Notes: generated by a model not told the origin, from the sequence alone. A DNA stretch of 64,000 bases from JACMLD01 sp044227095 (GCA_044227095.1 JBGAFV010000001.1:3472001-3536000), one strand, 5' to 3'. Counted from the first letter of the stretch, positions 39,478 to 48,431 are shown. Program-made: numbers and translations.

Positions 39478-41238
39478 ATGACCGAAAACTATAATTATAA
39501 CTTATACGATTACCAGGACTTAGTTAATGAAGAATTTATTTCTGGCTCTACAGGGTGCAAGTCCAATGTAGAAACAGAAAACACAGATAGTATTTCATTT
39601 ACGGGTGATGGCTCTGTATGTAGTCCTTTAAAGGCTACAGGAAAGCTTTCTGAGGTATCAGGCAATATTATTTCTATTCTGCCTGATGGTTTTTATGCTT
39701 CTGGTGATACTGGTGGTGCTGATCTTCATCAGAATTATATTGGCGTTGGTGATGCAGATAATAAATTAACAGGTAGTTCAAAATTATCTTTCGATGGAAC
39801 TACTTTTAATCTAAATGGGCAAGTATTTGCTCAAGATATTGCTACTGGTTTTGATTTTGGTGGAAGTGTGAACACGCACACATTCAGAACAACCCCTTAT
39901 ACAATTGAATTTGAATCAAAGCAAAAAGATGGTTCAGATGTTCAAACATTCTATAGTGATTTCGTTATTTCGCCAGGTTCAATGACCTTACAGAACAACG
40001 ACTATCAAAGTAATACTGCAAGCAATTTTGTATTTGCGCCAAGTCAAATTGAAATGTATCCAAGCCGTAGCAATTCTGATGGTAATCCATATTTCTATAA
40101 CCAGGGATTGATAAATTTAACACCAGAAGAAGCAACATTCAGGGTTTTTCATCAAACTGATACCGATAATAAGCAGTCACAAATCTACATGAATGCTGAC
40201 CCTAACTTCAACACACCGGGAATTGTAGTATCAACTACTGATAGTATTAACCTAACAAGTACTTCAGGTGTAACGTTAACTGCTGGTGGCAATGTGGCAA
40301 ATTTTAATCCTGATTCCATAATTTTTAATCAACCACTAACGGCAACTTCAATAAATACAAATTCTATATTTTTTCCTGATAACAGCGGCGATTATGGTGG
40401 TAATAATAGCTCCAAAATTTATAGTATAGGACAGCAGATTTTTATGAAAACTGGTGATGGTTCAACTGGTGCGTTATTAAACGCTTTACATATACAATCC
40501 GACAATGGAGCTGGTTATATTGGTTGGTATGGTAGGGCTTATTTTAACGCCCCTGTTGCGGGTAGTATTCAGGCAAGTGACTGGGTTACTGGTGAACCAA
40601 CAAATTTTATTGCAGGAACAATAAGGTCAAATTCAGATGGCAATATAGTTGCACGGCAAATTACAAATGGTGTTCTAAGTGGTTTTAGCATTGAAGCTCC
40701 TGATGCTTTTGGTAATGTTGAAGCAGCCGTTTTTAAACTTAATTTTCAATCTGGTGAAATTCGTATTGGTGCTGTTGCCAGTGGTGGATATTATCCAACA
40801 TTTTATTCAAATGGTACAGAGGCAATGCGTTTAAGTCCTAACGGGAACTTACTATTAGGTACTACTATTGATGATGGTGTATCACGTTTTCATATTTTAA
40901 GTAATGTAAATAGTGCATCATCAATGGTATTTGAAAATGTAAGTAATGGTACTTCTGCTTATGCAGGAATGCAATTAAAAAATGACAATGGTAGCTCAGC
41001 CTATATCTATAAAACAAGTACAACTTATTCAGCAGCTACAGCAAATTCTTTATATATTCAGGAAACCAGCGGTGATATTGTTTTTTATACCCATACTGAA
41101 AGCATGAGGATAACTCACAATGGTGCAATAAATATTAGTAATGTTCTTGAATTTTCGGACAATGCAGCAGCTTTAAGCGGTGGTTTAGTTGCGGGTGATA
41201 TTTACAGAACTGGTGAAGTTCTTAAGATTGTATTCTGA
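39478..41238 (+). CDS. Putative tail fibre
   Basis: This 586-residue protein is rich in Gly, Asn, Ser and Thr and has repeated short beta elements, ending with the pattern NGTEAMRLSPNGNLLLGTTIDDG, followed by MRITHNGAINISNVLEFSDN. This pattern is common in trimeric tail fibres of Bacteroidetes phages. No S74-type self-cleaving chaperone domain was seen at the C-terminus, which is unusual for such fibres. It is the last gene of the rightward virion block. Confidence 0.65.
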   Translation: MTENYNYNLYDYQDLVNEEFISGSTGCKSNVETENTDSISFTGDGSVCSPLKATGKLSEVSGNIISILPDGFYASGDTGGADLHQNYIGVGDADNKLTGSSKLSFDGTTFNLNGQVFAQDIATGFDFGGSVNTHTFRTTPYTIEFESKQKDGSDVQTFYSDFVISPGSMTLQNNDYQSNTASNFVFAPSQIEMYPSRSNSDGNPYFYNQGLINLTPEEATFRVFHQTDTDNKQSQIYMNADPNFNTPGIVVSTTDSINLTSTSGVTLTAGGNVANFNPDSIIFNQPLTATSINTNSIFFPDNSGDYGGNNSSKIYSIGQQIFMKTGDGSTGALLNALHIQSDNGAGYIGWYGRAYFNAPVAGSIQASDWVTGEPTNFIAGTIRSNSDGNIVARQITNGVLSGFSIEAPDAFGNVEAAVFKLNFQSGEIRIGAVASGGYYPTFYSNGTEAMRLSPNGNLLLGTTIDDGVSRFHILSNVNSASSMVFENVSNGTSAYAGMQLKNDNGSSAYIYKTSTTYSAATANSLYIQETSGDIVFYTHTESMRITHNGAINISNVLEFSDNAAALSGGLVAGDIYRTGEVLKIVF

Positions 41239-41335
41239 TTTCAAGTGAAAAATGGAATTTTAAGTGATGGAGTTGTCGAAATTCTTGCTTGGTAGTTGCC
41301 ACGGCTGAAATTATTAGTAATTGGTTTCTTGTAAA

Positions 41336-42037
41336 TTATTTTCTATATAAGACAAGAGAATCTTTCTTTAAAAATAAAGTCTTTTTATTTTTCATATCAG
41401 TAAAAATAAAAGTCTTTTCAGATTCACCTATTAATTTCATCGTATCTAATGTTGTTGAATTTGTTGAGTGATTTTCACTAGTTATGTAATAATAAAACTT
41501 ATTACTTGAAATTTCATTTGCCCTATCTAATGCAATCCCGGCGCTCAAAAGCGGGAATAGTACCATTACCATTACGATTACATCCTTACTAATTTTAGGT
41601 TGGTATTGTTTATCAAACACCCAATCTTCATTTAATAAGCCATTTACTAACATTCCTATGATAAAGGCCAAAGTTTGAAAATTGAAAATTGGGATATAGT
41701 GTTTCAACAAAATAAGTGCCCCTATACATCCAAGAAACAAAAGAAGTATAAAAAACATTTGCCCTTTAGTATGGGTTTTTTCTTCTTTTGTTTCGCCATC
41801 TTCTACAATTACTTTCTTTTTAGGTTTGGGTGTAATTAAACTGGCTAGTACTACACCGGCAACGGAACCTACAAAAGTAGAAATCAGAGGCTGTATAGCG
41901 GAAGTAATGATGTCCTTAAATGAAATCAAGGACAAGCCATTTAAATCAAAATTTTGCCAATATACTAAATGATATATACAACAGCACACAGTTATATAGG
42001 GAATAAGGATTATTTTAAAATTGTTGGAATTTATCAT
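41336..42037 (-). CDS. Membrane protein near attR, unknown function
   Basis: This 233-residue protein has about four membrane helices: residues about 8-25, 42-68, 93-112 and 118-136, and a further one near 150-168. Between the second and third is a charged loop (PKPKKKVIVEDGETKEEKTH). The C-terminus is soluble with a tail of KNKKTLFLKKDS. It runs against the virion genes and ends next to the fibre gene. With the upstream 136-residue gene it forms a two-gene leftward unit beside attR, a frequent place for exclusion or other lysogeny genes. Confidence 0.55.
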   Translation of the reverse strand: MINSNNFKIILIPYITVCCCIYHLVYWQNFDLNGLSLISFKDIITSAIQPLISTFVGSVAGVVLASLITPKPKKKVIVEDGETKEEKTHTKGQMFFILLLFLGCIGALILLKHYIPIFNFQTLAFIIGMLVNGLLNEDWVFDKQYQPKISKDVIVMVMVLFPLLSAGIALDRANEISSNKFYYYITSENHSTNSTTLDTMKLIGESEKTFIFTDMKNKKTLFLKKDSLVLYRK

Positions 42038-42052
42038 TTCCCCTAAAGTGAA

Positions 42053-42463
42053 TTAATTACGGAAAGTATTTAGAATATCTTCAATTGTTGCATCAGTAAA
42101 ATCATATGCTCTTATCCGTAAATTCTCTACTTGAACGATTGGCTTTACTTTTTCTTCAAACCCAAGTGAAAAATTCAAGTGTGTAGTATTTAGCATATTT
42201 TTTACTCGTTCTTTATTGTCCTTTTCTTCAGTGTAAGTAATAAACAGATCAGTTTCAGTCACGTATCCAATAATTTGTCTGTTATCCAAATCAAATAAAC
42301 GAAAAGTCCACCTCATCATCATTTTATATTCATTTTTTGCAGCTTTCCCTTGATATATTTCATACCTTGGTAATAACTCGATATCTACATAAGAATTTGA
42401 CTTTAGAAGTTCTGGATTGAATTCCCAATGAATTTCTTTTGGGGTAGCCATTGAATATTTCAT
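42053..42463 (-). CDS. Hypothetical protein beside attR
   Basis: This 136-residue soluble protein is not recognised. It alternates beta strands (YEMMMRWTFRLFDLDNRQIIGYVTETDLFITY) with a helical C-terminus (TDATIEDILNTFRN); the fold could resemble a SecB-like or small beta-barrel domain, but that is a guess. It is 15 bases upstream of the membrane gene. Base composition matches the prophage. Confidence 0.5.
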   Translation of the reverse strand: MKYSMATPKEIHWEFNPELLKSNSYVDIELLPRYEIYQGKAAKNEYKMMMRWTFRLFDLDNRQIIGYVTETDLFITYTEEKDNKERVKNMLNTTHLNFSLGFEEKVKPIVQVENLRIRAYDFTDATIEDILNTFRN

Positions 42464-42586
42464 AAAACGGTTTGGGCTTAATAAGCCTGTCTAATAGGCT
42501 TGGGTTATGGATCAAATGTAATGTTTACAATTTGATTTGGCTGTCAAATAGGGTAGAATATCTTTGTCAGGTAAACAAATTTCATG

Positions 42587-42606
42587 CTGTTACAGGACTG
42601 TTACAG
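42587..42606. promoter_or_regulatory. Candidate integrase arm-type sites, right arm
   Basis: Two CTGTTACAG copies lie at 42587-42595 and 42598-42606, inside the prophage near attR. The same nonamer is at 3595-3603 near attL. They are offered as possible integrase arm-binding sites. Confidence 0.35.
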
Positions 42607-42679
42607 AAGTATTAAAAACATTGTTTCAGAAGGTGGTATAAACTGCTCAGTTTTAGGGAGTAATATCAAAGAAATCACC

Positions 42680-42710
42680 GTCATTGGTTTGAATCCAATC
42701 CGAGTCACAA
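42680..42710. other. attR core
   Basis: This is the right copy of the 31-base attachment core, identical to 3470-3500 apart from A42703. It is followed at once by the chromosomal terminator that probably served the tRNA gene before integration. Confidence 0.92.
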
Positions 42711-42711
42711 A

Positions 42712-42741
42712 GGTTTCGACAATAAAGTCGGAGCCTTTTTT
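42712..42741 (+). terminator. Original chromosomal terminator of tRNA-Arg
   Basis: GGTTTCGAC pairs with GTCGGAGCC (seven Watson-Crick pairs and two G-T) around AATAAA, and six T residues follow. Confidence 0.75.
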
Positions 42742-42802
42742 ATTTTGGCAGGTAGACGAATGTGCCAATTGGTTAGTGGCAAATACTGAATAAGATAAGT
42801 AA

Positions 42803-42810
42803 TACATTTG
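42803..42810 (+). promoter_or_regulatory. Possible -7 box for hutH
   Basis: TACATTTG matches the TAnnTTTG consensus 20 bases before the start codon. A TTG at the expected -33 spacing was not found, so support is partial. Confidence 0.35.
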
Positions 42811-42829
42811 CGACTGTAAATAATCCATT

Positions 42830-44401
42830 ATGCCCCCAGTTTTCAATTATGGTATTGATCGTTTAACGGTAAGCAAAGCCATTGCAATTGCTTCAGGAAA
42901 TAATAAAGGCGTATTAAACGATGCTGCTATTAAAAAGATTAAAGCCAGTCAGCAGTTTGTCCAGGAGATTGTAGCAAATGATACAACAGTTTATGGTATC
43001 AATACCGGTTTTGGTATTTTATCCAACACAAAAATATCTGCAGCCGATACCCAAACACTGCAGCATAAAATTTTGCAAAGTCATAGTGTAGGTGTGGGCG
43101 ATGCTATACCAGCTGAAGTAGCAAAGCTGATGCTGATAACAAAAGTGCATGCCCTGGCACAAGGTTATAGTGGCGTGCAACTGGAAACCCTGCAAAGAAT
43201 AATATGGCATATTGAAAATGATATTATTCCTGTAGTGCCGGAAAAAGGAAGTGTAGGTGCGTCGGGAGATTTAGCACCATTGGCACATCTCTTCTTGCCA
43301 TTGATTGGCCTCGGTGAATGTTATTACAAAGGCGAAAGGAAAAATACTGCGGCAATATTTGCAAAAGAAAATAAGCAAGCTATTCAACTCGGTCCCAAAG
43401 AAGGATTGGCTCTTATAAACGGAACGCAGTTTATTTTATCCTTTGCGGTAAAAGCTGTTCAGCGAATGCACAACTGTCTTGAAGCAGCAGATATTATTGG
43501 TGCCATGAGCCTTGAAGCATTAACAGGAACAAAATCTCCTTTTGATGAACGCCTGCATCAATTAAGGCCTTTTAAAGGAAGCCAGTTAGTAGCGCAACGT
43601 CTGCGTTTGTTATTAAAGGATTCTGCTATTATGCAAAGTCATGTTGATTGTGGCCGTGTGCAGGATCCATATAGCCTTCGTTGCATGCCGCAGGTGCACG
43701 GCGCTAGCAGGAATGCGTGGTTGCATTTAAAAGAGCTTACAGAAACGGAGCTTAACGCTGTAACCGATAACCCTATTATTTTTAATGCTGATGATACCAT
43801 AAGCGGTGGCAATTTTCACGGTCAGCCATTGGCGCTGCCTTTGGATTATGCCTGTTTTGCAGCTGCAGAGATTGGCAATATTTCCGACCGGCGTTGTTAT
43901 TTATTATTAGAAGGCAAATGGGGCCTGCCTATGTTGCTGATGAAAGACGTGGGATTGAACAGCGGGTTTATGATACCACAATACACAACTGCGGCACTGG
44001 TTACAGAAAATAAAACACTTTGTTTTCCCGCCAGTGCAGACAGCATACCTACATCACTCGGACAGGAAGATCATGTAAGTATGGGCAGCATCAGCGGAAG
44101 AAAACTGAATAAGGTGCTGGATAACCTGGAATGCATACTTGCAATAGAATTGCTGAGTGCATGCCAGGCTATAGAGTTTCGTGCACCGCTAAAAAGTTCA
44201 GCGTTGCTGGAATTTGCGCATGATTGTGTGCGTGAGTATGTTGGCTTTGCAGCAGAAGACAGAATTTTTGCTGATGATATTAATAAAGTAGCCGGCATCA
44301 TCAAAGATTTTTCTTTTGTGCATAAGGTGAATGCATTTGCAAATGAAAAAGCAATTAATCTTAATGCAGGCTTTGATGGCTTTAGTGAATTAGAATTTTA
44401 A
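42830..44401 (+). CDS. hutH: Histidine ammonia-lyase
   Basis: This 523-residue enzyme removes ammonia from histidine to give urocanate, the first step of histidine breakdown. The MIO prosthetic group would form from Ala144-Ser145-Gly146 in GSVGASGDLAPL. Other family stretches are NTGFGILSN with the catalytic Tyr in TVYGINTG, ALINGTQ, RCMPQVHGASR and QEDHVSMGS. Length is normal. It is the first gene after attR; urocanate hydratase lies 1.1 kb further on with a lipoprotein gene between, on the other strand. Confidence 0.96.
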   Translation: MPPVFNYGIDRLTVSKAIAIASGNNKGVLNDAAIKKIKASQQFVQEIVANDTTVYGINTGFGILSNTKISAADTQTLQHKILQSHSVGVGDAIPAEVAKLMLITKVHALAQGYSGVQLETLQRIIWHIENDIIPVVPEKGSVGASGDLAPLAHLFLPLIGLGECYYKGERKNTAAIFAKENKQAIQLGPKEGLALINGTQFILSFAVKAVQRMHNCLEAADIIGAMSLEALTGTKSPFDERLHQLRPFKGSQLVAQRLRLLLKDSAIMQSHVDCGRVQDPYSLRCMPQVHGASRNAWLHLKELTETELNAVTDNPIIFNADDTISGGNFHGQPLALPLDYACFAAAEIGNISDRRCYLLLEGKWGLPMLLMKDVGLNSGFMIPQYTTAALVTENKTLCFPASADSIPTSLGQEDHVSMGSISGRKLNKVLDNLECILAIELLSACQAIEFRAPLKSSALLEFAHDCVREYVGFAAEDRIFADDINKVAGIIKDFSFVHKVNAFANEKAINLNAGFDGFSELEF

Positions 44402-44471
44402 TAACCACAGAAACGCAAAGACAAATAAAAATTTCCCGTGTATCTCTCGGTACTCTGCGTCTCTGTGGTTA
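44402..44471. repeat. Palindromic intergenic repeat
   Basis: TAACCACAGAAACGCAAAG at the left and CTCTGCGTCTCTGTGGTTA at the right are inverted with two mismatches and 32 bases between. It sits exactly between two convergent genes and may serve as a terminator. Elements of this look occur widely between genes. Confidence 0.6.
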
Positions 44472-44486
44472 CGCTCAATCCAGAAA

Positions 44487-45275
44487 TCATTTCTTCAATC
44501 TGGTATAGTATTCTATCTGTTTACTGCTGTCTTTTTTGTCAACAATGGTTTGTTTAAAGGCATCGGCACCCGTCATCTCTACAGCAATATCAATAACGCT
44601 GCCCCTAATTTCTGCATAGCTGGATACAATAACCGTTTCTTTTAATTTATCGGTTCCTTCTAAAGTAAATGTACCGTAACCAATGCCGGTATGAATTTTA
44701 TTGGTAGAATCAGTATAGGTATGCCCCCATGTAAAATGACCAGCCCAGTATGCTTTAAACTGTGTTACTTTAGGCATAGTGGAATCTTTTCCTTTGGTGT
44801 AAATAACTTTGTCCAGCTTCCATGCGCCATCAAGTGGCGAGGTAACAGCTTTACCAACATTTTCATATTCTTCTGTAAGAATAAATTTTTCACCCTGAGA
44901 TTCTATCTCGGGTATAACCTGCATATAACCCGCATCAGTTTTGCTTATTACAAGTTTGAAATTGCGTTTGGTGTCTGTCATAGTAGAATCAGAACCATTA
45001 TAAAATACTTTTTCAATAACGGTGTCTGCAGTTTTATCGTAAGTGCCTATACCAAAATTGGTGCTGGAGTCTGGCGGGTTAAAGTTTGAATACATCATAT
45101 AATCGCCGGTGTAAATTTTCTGTTGCAATAGCGATGTGTACGAAGTATCTGTTTTACCGCCTTTAATTTTCTGGTAAAGCATTTTGTATGCACCAGGCAT
45201 TGAAACGCTTTCTTTGGAAGGTTGGCTACAGCCTGCAACCAGGCACAGGAGCGCAATCGATGTTAGGATTTTCAT
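44487..45275 (-). CDS. Lipoprotein of unknown function
   Basis: This 262-residue protein has a signal peptide with lipobox VAGC (Cys16) and is beta-rich throughout. The second half (PLDGAWKLDKVIYTKG, then FKAYWAGHFTWGHTY and GIGYGTFTLEGTDKLKET) resembles lipocalin-like domains that bind small hydrophobic molecules. The first half may be a degenerate copy of the same unit. It lies between hutH and hutU on the other strand and its link to histidine use is unknown. Confidence 0.7.
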   Translation of the reverse strand: MKILTSIALLCLVAGCSQPSKESVSMPGAYKMLYQKIKGGKTDTSYTSLLQQKIYTGDYMMYSNFNPPDSSTNFGIGTYDKTADTVIEKVFYNGSDSTMTDTKRNFKLVISKTDAGYMQVIPEIESQGEKFILTEEYENVGKAVTSPLDGAWKLDKVIYTKGKDSTMPKVTQFKAYWAGHFTWGHTYTDSTNKIHTGIGYGTFTLEGTDKLKETVIVSSYAEIRGSVIDIAVEMTGADAFKQTIVDKKDSSKQIEYYTRLKK

Positions 45276-45533
45276 GTTGCTTTTTTTTATGGTGAATAAT
45301 GGAAAAAGCGCTTTGAGGGAACGGGAGTTGTTTGTTGTGAGGGGACGGAAGGAGGATAAGTTGTTATTCTTGCAGGAGGTAACTGTTGGCGGGATTCACA
45401 TTTCTTACAGAAAGTTAAACTAATTATGCATCAATCCCGCAAATAAAAATTACTATAATGTATTTCTGGGATTTCAGTGACGGGCAGTAGCCAAAAACGT
45501 ATAAATTCGTTTACAAGTTCAAAAGAAATTAGT

Positions 45534-47276
45534 ATGCAGACAAACTACGATCCCATCAAATACAAAACCCCAACGGGTACACAATTAAGTTGCAAAGGCT
45601 GGATACAGGAAGCGGCGCTTCGCATGTTGCTCAATAACCTTAATCCGGAAGTAGCAGAACGGCCCGATGACTTGATTGTATATGGTGGCCGCGGTAAAGC
45701 TGCACGCAATTTTGAAGCGTTGGATAACATCATTAAGGCATTAAAGGTTGTTGAGAATGATGAAACGCTGCTAGTGCAAAGTGGTAAACCAGTTGGTATT
45801 CTTAAAACGCATAAAGATTCGCCAAGGGTATTAATCAGTAATTCTCAATTGGTACCCAACTGGGCCAACTGGAAACATTTTGATGAACTTGAAAAGAAAG
45901 GCCTTACTATGTACGGACAAATGACTGCAGGAAGCTGGATTTATATAGGTAGCCAGGGCATTGTACAAGGCACTTATGAAACCTATGCTGCTATTGCAGA
46001 TAAACATTTTGTGGGTTTGACTAACGACTCTGGACTAAAGACTACTGACTCTGTTTCCGCTAGCCTTAAAGGAACTTTAAATGTAACTGCCGGACTTGGC
46101 GGCATGGGTGGTGCACAACCGCTTGCCATTACCATGAACGGGGGAGTAGCACTTATTGCAGAAGTAGAAGAATGGCGCATAGACAAACGCATCGAAACAA
46201 AATACCTCGATGAGAAATTTACTGATATTGATGCGGCGATAGACGCAGCCTTGCAATACAAAAAAGAAGGCGCGGGCAAAAGCATTGGTGTATTGTGCAA
46301 TGCTGTTCACCTGTTGCAAAAATTGGTGCAGCGCAATATTATTCCCGATACATTAACTGATCAAACATCTGCGCATGATCCGCTTATTGGTTATGTGCCA
46401 CATACGCTTGATAACAACCAGGCAAAATTGCTGCGCCAATCCGATCCATCTAAATACATTGAACTTGCTTACCAAAGCATGTACCTGCATGTTCAACTGA
46501 TGTTGCAATTGATGGACAAGGGCGCAATAACATTTGATTACGGCAATAACATCCGTGCACGTGCGCAGGAATATGAAGAAAGAACTTCTAAAAACTCACG
46601 GCTAACAGCCCATGATCCTTTTGCATTTCCGGGTTTTGTTCCTGCTTACATAAGGCCTTTGTTTTGTCTTGGTAAAGGGCCGTTTCGCTGGGCTGCATTG
46701 AGTGGAGACCCTGCAGATATAGCCGCAACTGATGAATTGATTGCAAAAATGTTTCCCGAAAATGCATCACTGCAGCGTTGGCTGAAGTTGGCAAAAGAAC
46801 GTATCGCATTCCAGGGATTGCCGGCACGCATTTGCTGGCTTGGACAGGGTGAAAGAGAAAAAGCAGGATTAGCATTTAATGAACTGGTGCGAACTGGTAA
46901 AGTAAAAGCACCTATTGTTATAGGGCGTGATCATCTTGATACAGGTTCTGTTGCTAGTCCTAACCGGGAAACTGAAGCGATGATAGATGGAAGTGATGCA
47001 GTGGCCGATTGGCCGATACTGAATGCATTGGTGAATACAGCAGGTGGTGCAAGCTGGGTGTCACTTCACCATGGCGGTGGCGTTGGTATGGGGTATAGCA
47101 TACATGCAGGGATGGTTATTGTTGCAGATGGAACGCCAGAAGCTGCTGAAAGGCTAAGCCGTGTTTTAAGAAATGATCCTGGCATGGGAGTGATAAGACA
47201 TGCTGATGCCGGATACGATATAGCAAAAGATACTTTAAAAGAACATAAGCTTGATTTGGGAAGCAGGATTGGTTAA
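45534..47276 (+). CDS. hutU: Urocanate hydratase
   Basis: This 580-residue enzyme converts urocanate to imidazolonepropionate with tightly bound NAD. Family stretches are YGGRGKAARNF, VLISNSQLVPNWANW, YGQMTAGSWIYIGSQGIVQGTYET, LTAGLGGMGGAQPLA-like VTAGLGGMGGAQPLA, the Cys region PARICWLGQGER and SLHHGGGVGMGYS. The start at 45534 is chosen because the extra 19 residues in the longer frame are not family-like. Odd point: residues about 161-176 form an insert (VGLTNDSGLKTTDSVSA) where relatives have a few residues, encoded by GACT-rich DNA. hutH lies upstream. Confidence 0.95.
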   Translation: MQTNYDPIKYKTPTGTQLSCKGWIQEAALRMLLNNLNPEVAERPDDLIVYGGRGKAARNFEALDNIIKALKVVENDETLLVQSGKPVGILKTHKDSPRVLISNSQLVPNWANWKHFDELEKKGLTMYGQMTAGSWIYIGSQGIVQGTYETYAAIADKHFVGLTNDSGLKTTDSVSASLKGTLNVTAGLGGMGGAQPLAITMNGGVALIAEVEEWRIDKRIETKYLDEKFTDIDAAIDAALQYKKEGAGKSIGVLCNAVHLLQKLVQRNIIPDTLTDQTSAHDPLIGYVPHTLDNNQAKLLRQSDPSKYIELAYQSMYLHVQLMLQLMDKGAITFDYGNNIRARAQEYEERTSKNSRLTAHDPFAFPGFVPAYIRPLFCLGKGPFRWAALSGDPADIAATDELIAKMFPENASLQRWLKLAKERIAFQGLPARICWLGQGEREKAGLAFNELVRTGKVKAPIVIGRDHLDTGSVASPNRETEAMIDGSDAVADWPILNALVNTAGGASWVSLHHGGGVGMGYSIHAGMVIVADGTPEAAERLSRVLRNDPGMGVIRHADAGYDIAKDTLKEHKLDLGSRIG

Positions 47277-47607
47277 CCGTTATTGCAAGCCGAAAAATGT
47301 AAAAACTATATTAAAGCAATCTTATGCGGCGAAGCATCTTCGATCGCTTCATTAATAAATTTATAATTTAAAATGTGGATTGCTTCATCTCAGTATTGGA
47401 TCTAATACAAAGATTTTTTATGGCGATTCGCAATGACAGTTGTATAAATTTGCTTCAATGAAATCTCAAAATCCCGCAATCAATAAATCAGCAATAATAT
47501 TACGTTGATATTACTAAAACGAAAATGTGTGTAATTAGTAATTGATAAATGATCCCCGCTTTTTAAAAAGTGTACATTTAGTTATCACAAAATTTAAACT
47601 TTTAATT
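47277..47607. other. 331-bp gap without gene
   Basis: No coding frame is convincing. Degenerate pieces such as AAGCAATC, GATTGCTTC and ATTCGCAATGACA near 47310-47435 resemble short interspersed palindromic repeats. No promoter consensus was found by eye. Confidence 0.4.
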
Positions 47608-47934
47608 ATGGGAAAATTTGTCAGGAAAACAGGAAAGGACAATCAATATTATTTTTCGCTGAAAGCAGATAACAGCCAAATAATATTGTCAAGCGAAGGT
47701 TATACAACAACAGCTGCAAGAGAAAATGGAATAGAATCAGTAAAAAAGAATGCACCTGATGATGCCAGGTATGCAAGACTTACTTCTAGCAATGGCAAAC
47801 ACTATTTTACATTAAAAGCAAGCAACGGACAGGTAATTGGTAAAAGCGAGATGTATGAAGCTTCATCCGGTATGGAAAACGGTATAGCATCTGTAAAATC
47901 AAATGCACCGTCTGCTTCTATTGTTGATGAATGA
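47608..47934 (+). CDS. YegP-like (DUF1508) protein
   Basis: This 108-residue protein contains two tandem DUF1508 units. The first has KDNQYYFSLKADNSQIILSSEGY and the second KHYFTLKASNGQVIGKSEMY, each followed by a GIxSVKxNAP helix. The family is widespread and its function is unknown; some members respond to stress. The start at 47608 is chosen because MGKF begins the first unit. A strong terminator follows. Confidence 0.88.
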   Translation: MGKFVRKTGKDNQYYFSLKADNSQIILSSEGYTTTAARENGIESVKKNAPDDARYARLTSSNGKHYFTLKASNGQVIGKSEMYEASSGMENGIASVKSNAPSASIVDE

Positions 47935-47955
47935 AATTAGTAACAGGTAATAAAT

Positions 47956-47992
47956 AAAAAGCGGGACAGTATTTACCTGTACCCGCTTTTTT
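47956..47992. terminator. Bidirectional terminator
   Basis: AAAAGCGGGACAG pairs with CTGTACCCGCTTTT, one base bulged, around TATTTAC, with A and T runs on the two sides. It serves the convergent genes on both sides. Confidence 0.85.
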
Positions 47993-48006
47993 ATTATTGT
48001 CGTTTT

Positions 48007-48228
48007 TTATTCGCCGTTATCTTTAGTTTTGTAATGGGTATTGTTTACAGCATCAAATATGCTCTTTGCTTTATCATACACACTTAACACGTGGCCATTT
48101 TTTAAAGTGATATCACACCCGTGGTTGTGCTCGTTGCCACCAAAATCTATTCTCAGGATTTCATCGCTATTCAGATAAATAGGAAAACTTCCATTGCCAT
48201 TGTTGGGTGTAATCTTAATAAGTTTCAT
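48007..48228 (-). CDS. Hypothetical protein
   Basis: This 73-residue soluble protein is not recognised. It has the beta pattern of a small SH3-like or LytTR-like unit: LIKITPNNG, PIYLNSDEILRIDF, GCDITLKNGHVLSVYDKAKSI. Proteins of this look are common in Bacteroidetes, where they are annotated as hypothetical. It is convergent with the YegP-like gene across the bidirectional terminator. Confidence 0.6.
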   Translation of the reverse strand: MKLIKITPNNGNGSFPIYLNSDEILRIDFGGNEHNHGCDITLKNGHVLSVYDKAKSIFDAVNNTHYKTKDNGE

Positions 48229-48431
48229 GCTGTTGGTTTTGAAAAATTACTTTGGGCTTCATGTTAAGATATAAATAAATTGCCTGATTTTCGCCGATTT
48301 GCAGGCGAATTTTAAAAACAGAAGGCAGATGTTCATATTTTTGGATTAACGAAGTATTCTTTCCGTGTAATCTATCTTTTTGGCAGGCATATTGATTTCT
48401 ATTTCTGTAATACTCACTCAAAATATATGTT

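Larger units (their letters stand above)
3470..42710. mobile_element. Integrated temperate siphophage-like prophage, about 39 kb, in tRNA-Arg
   Basis: The element lies between direct repeats at 3470-3500 and 42680-42710. Its integrase gene is beside the left repeat and a full set of virion genes (terminase, portal, protease, capsid, tape measure, tail) is inside. Base composition is more AT-rich than in the flanks. After excision the left flank would continue straight to the terminator and hutH on the right. A long tape measure, a gp10-like protein and no sheath gene suggest a long non-contractile tail. No repressor, replication or lysis gene was recognised. Confidence 0.93.

Noticed and set aside
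39478..41238. Diversity-generating retroelement target
   Set aside because: No reverse transcriptase or template repeat was found near the fibre gene or elsewhere in the window.
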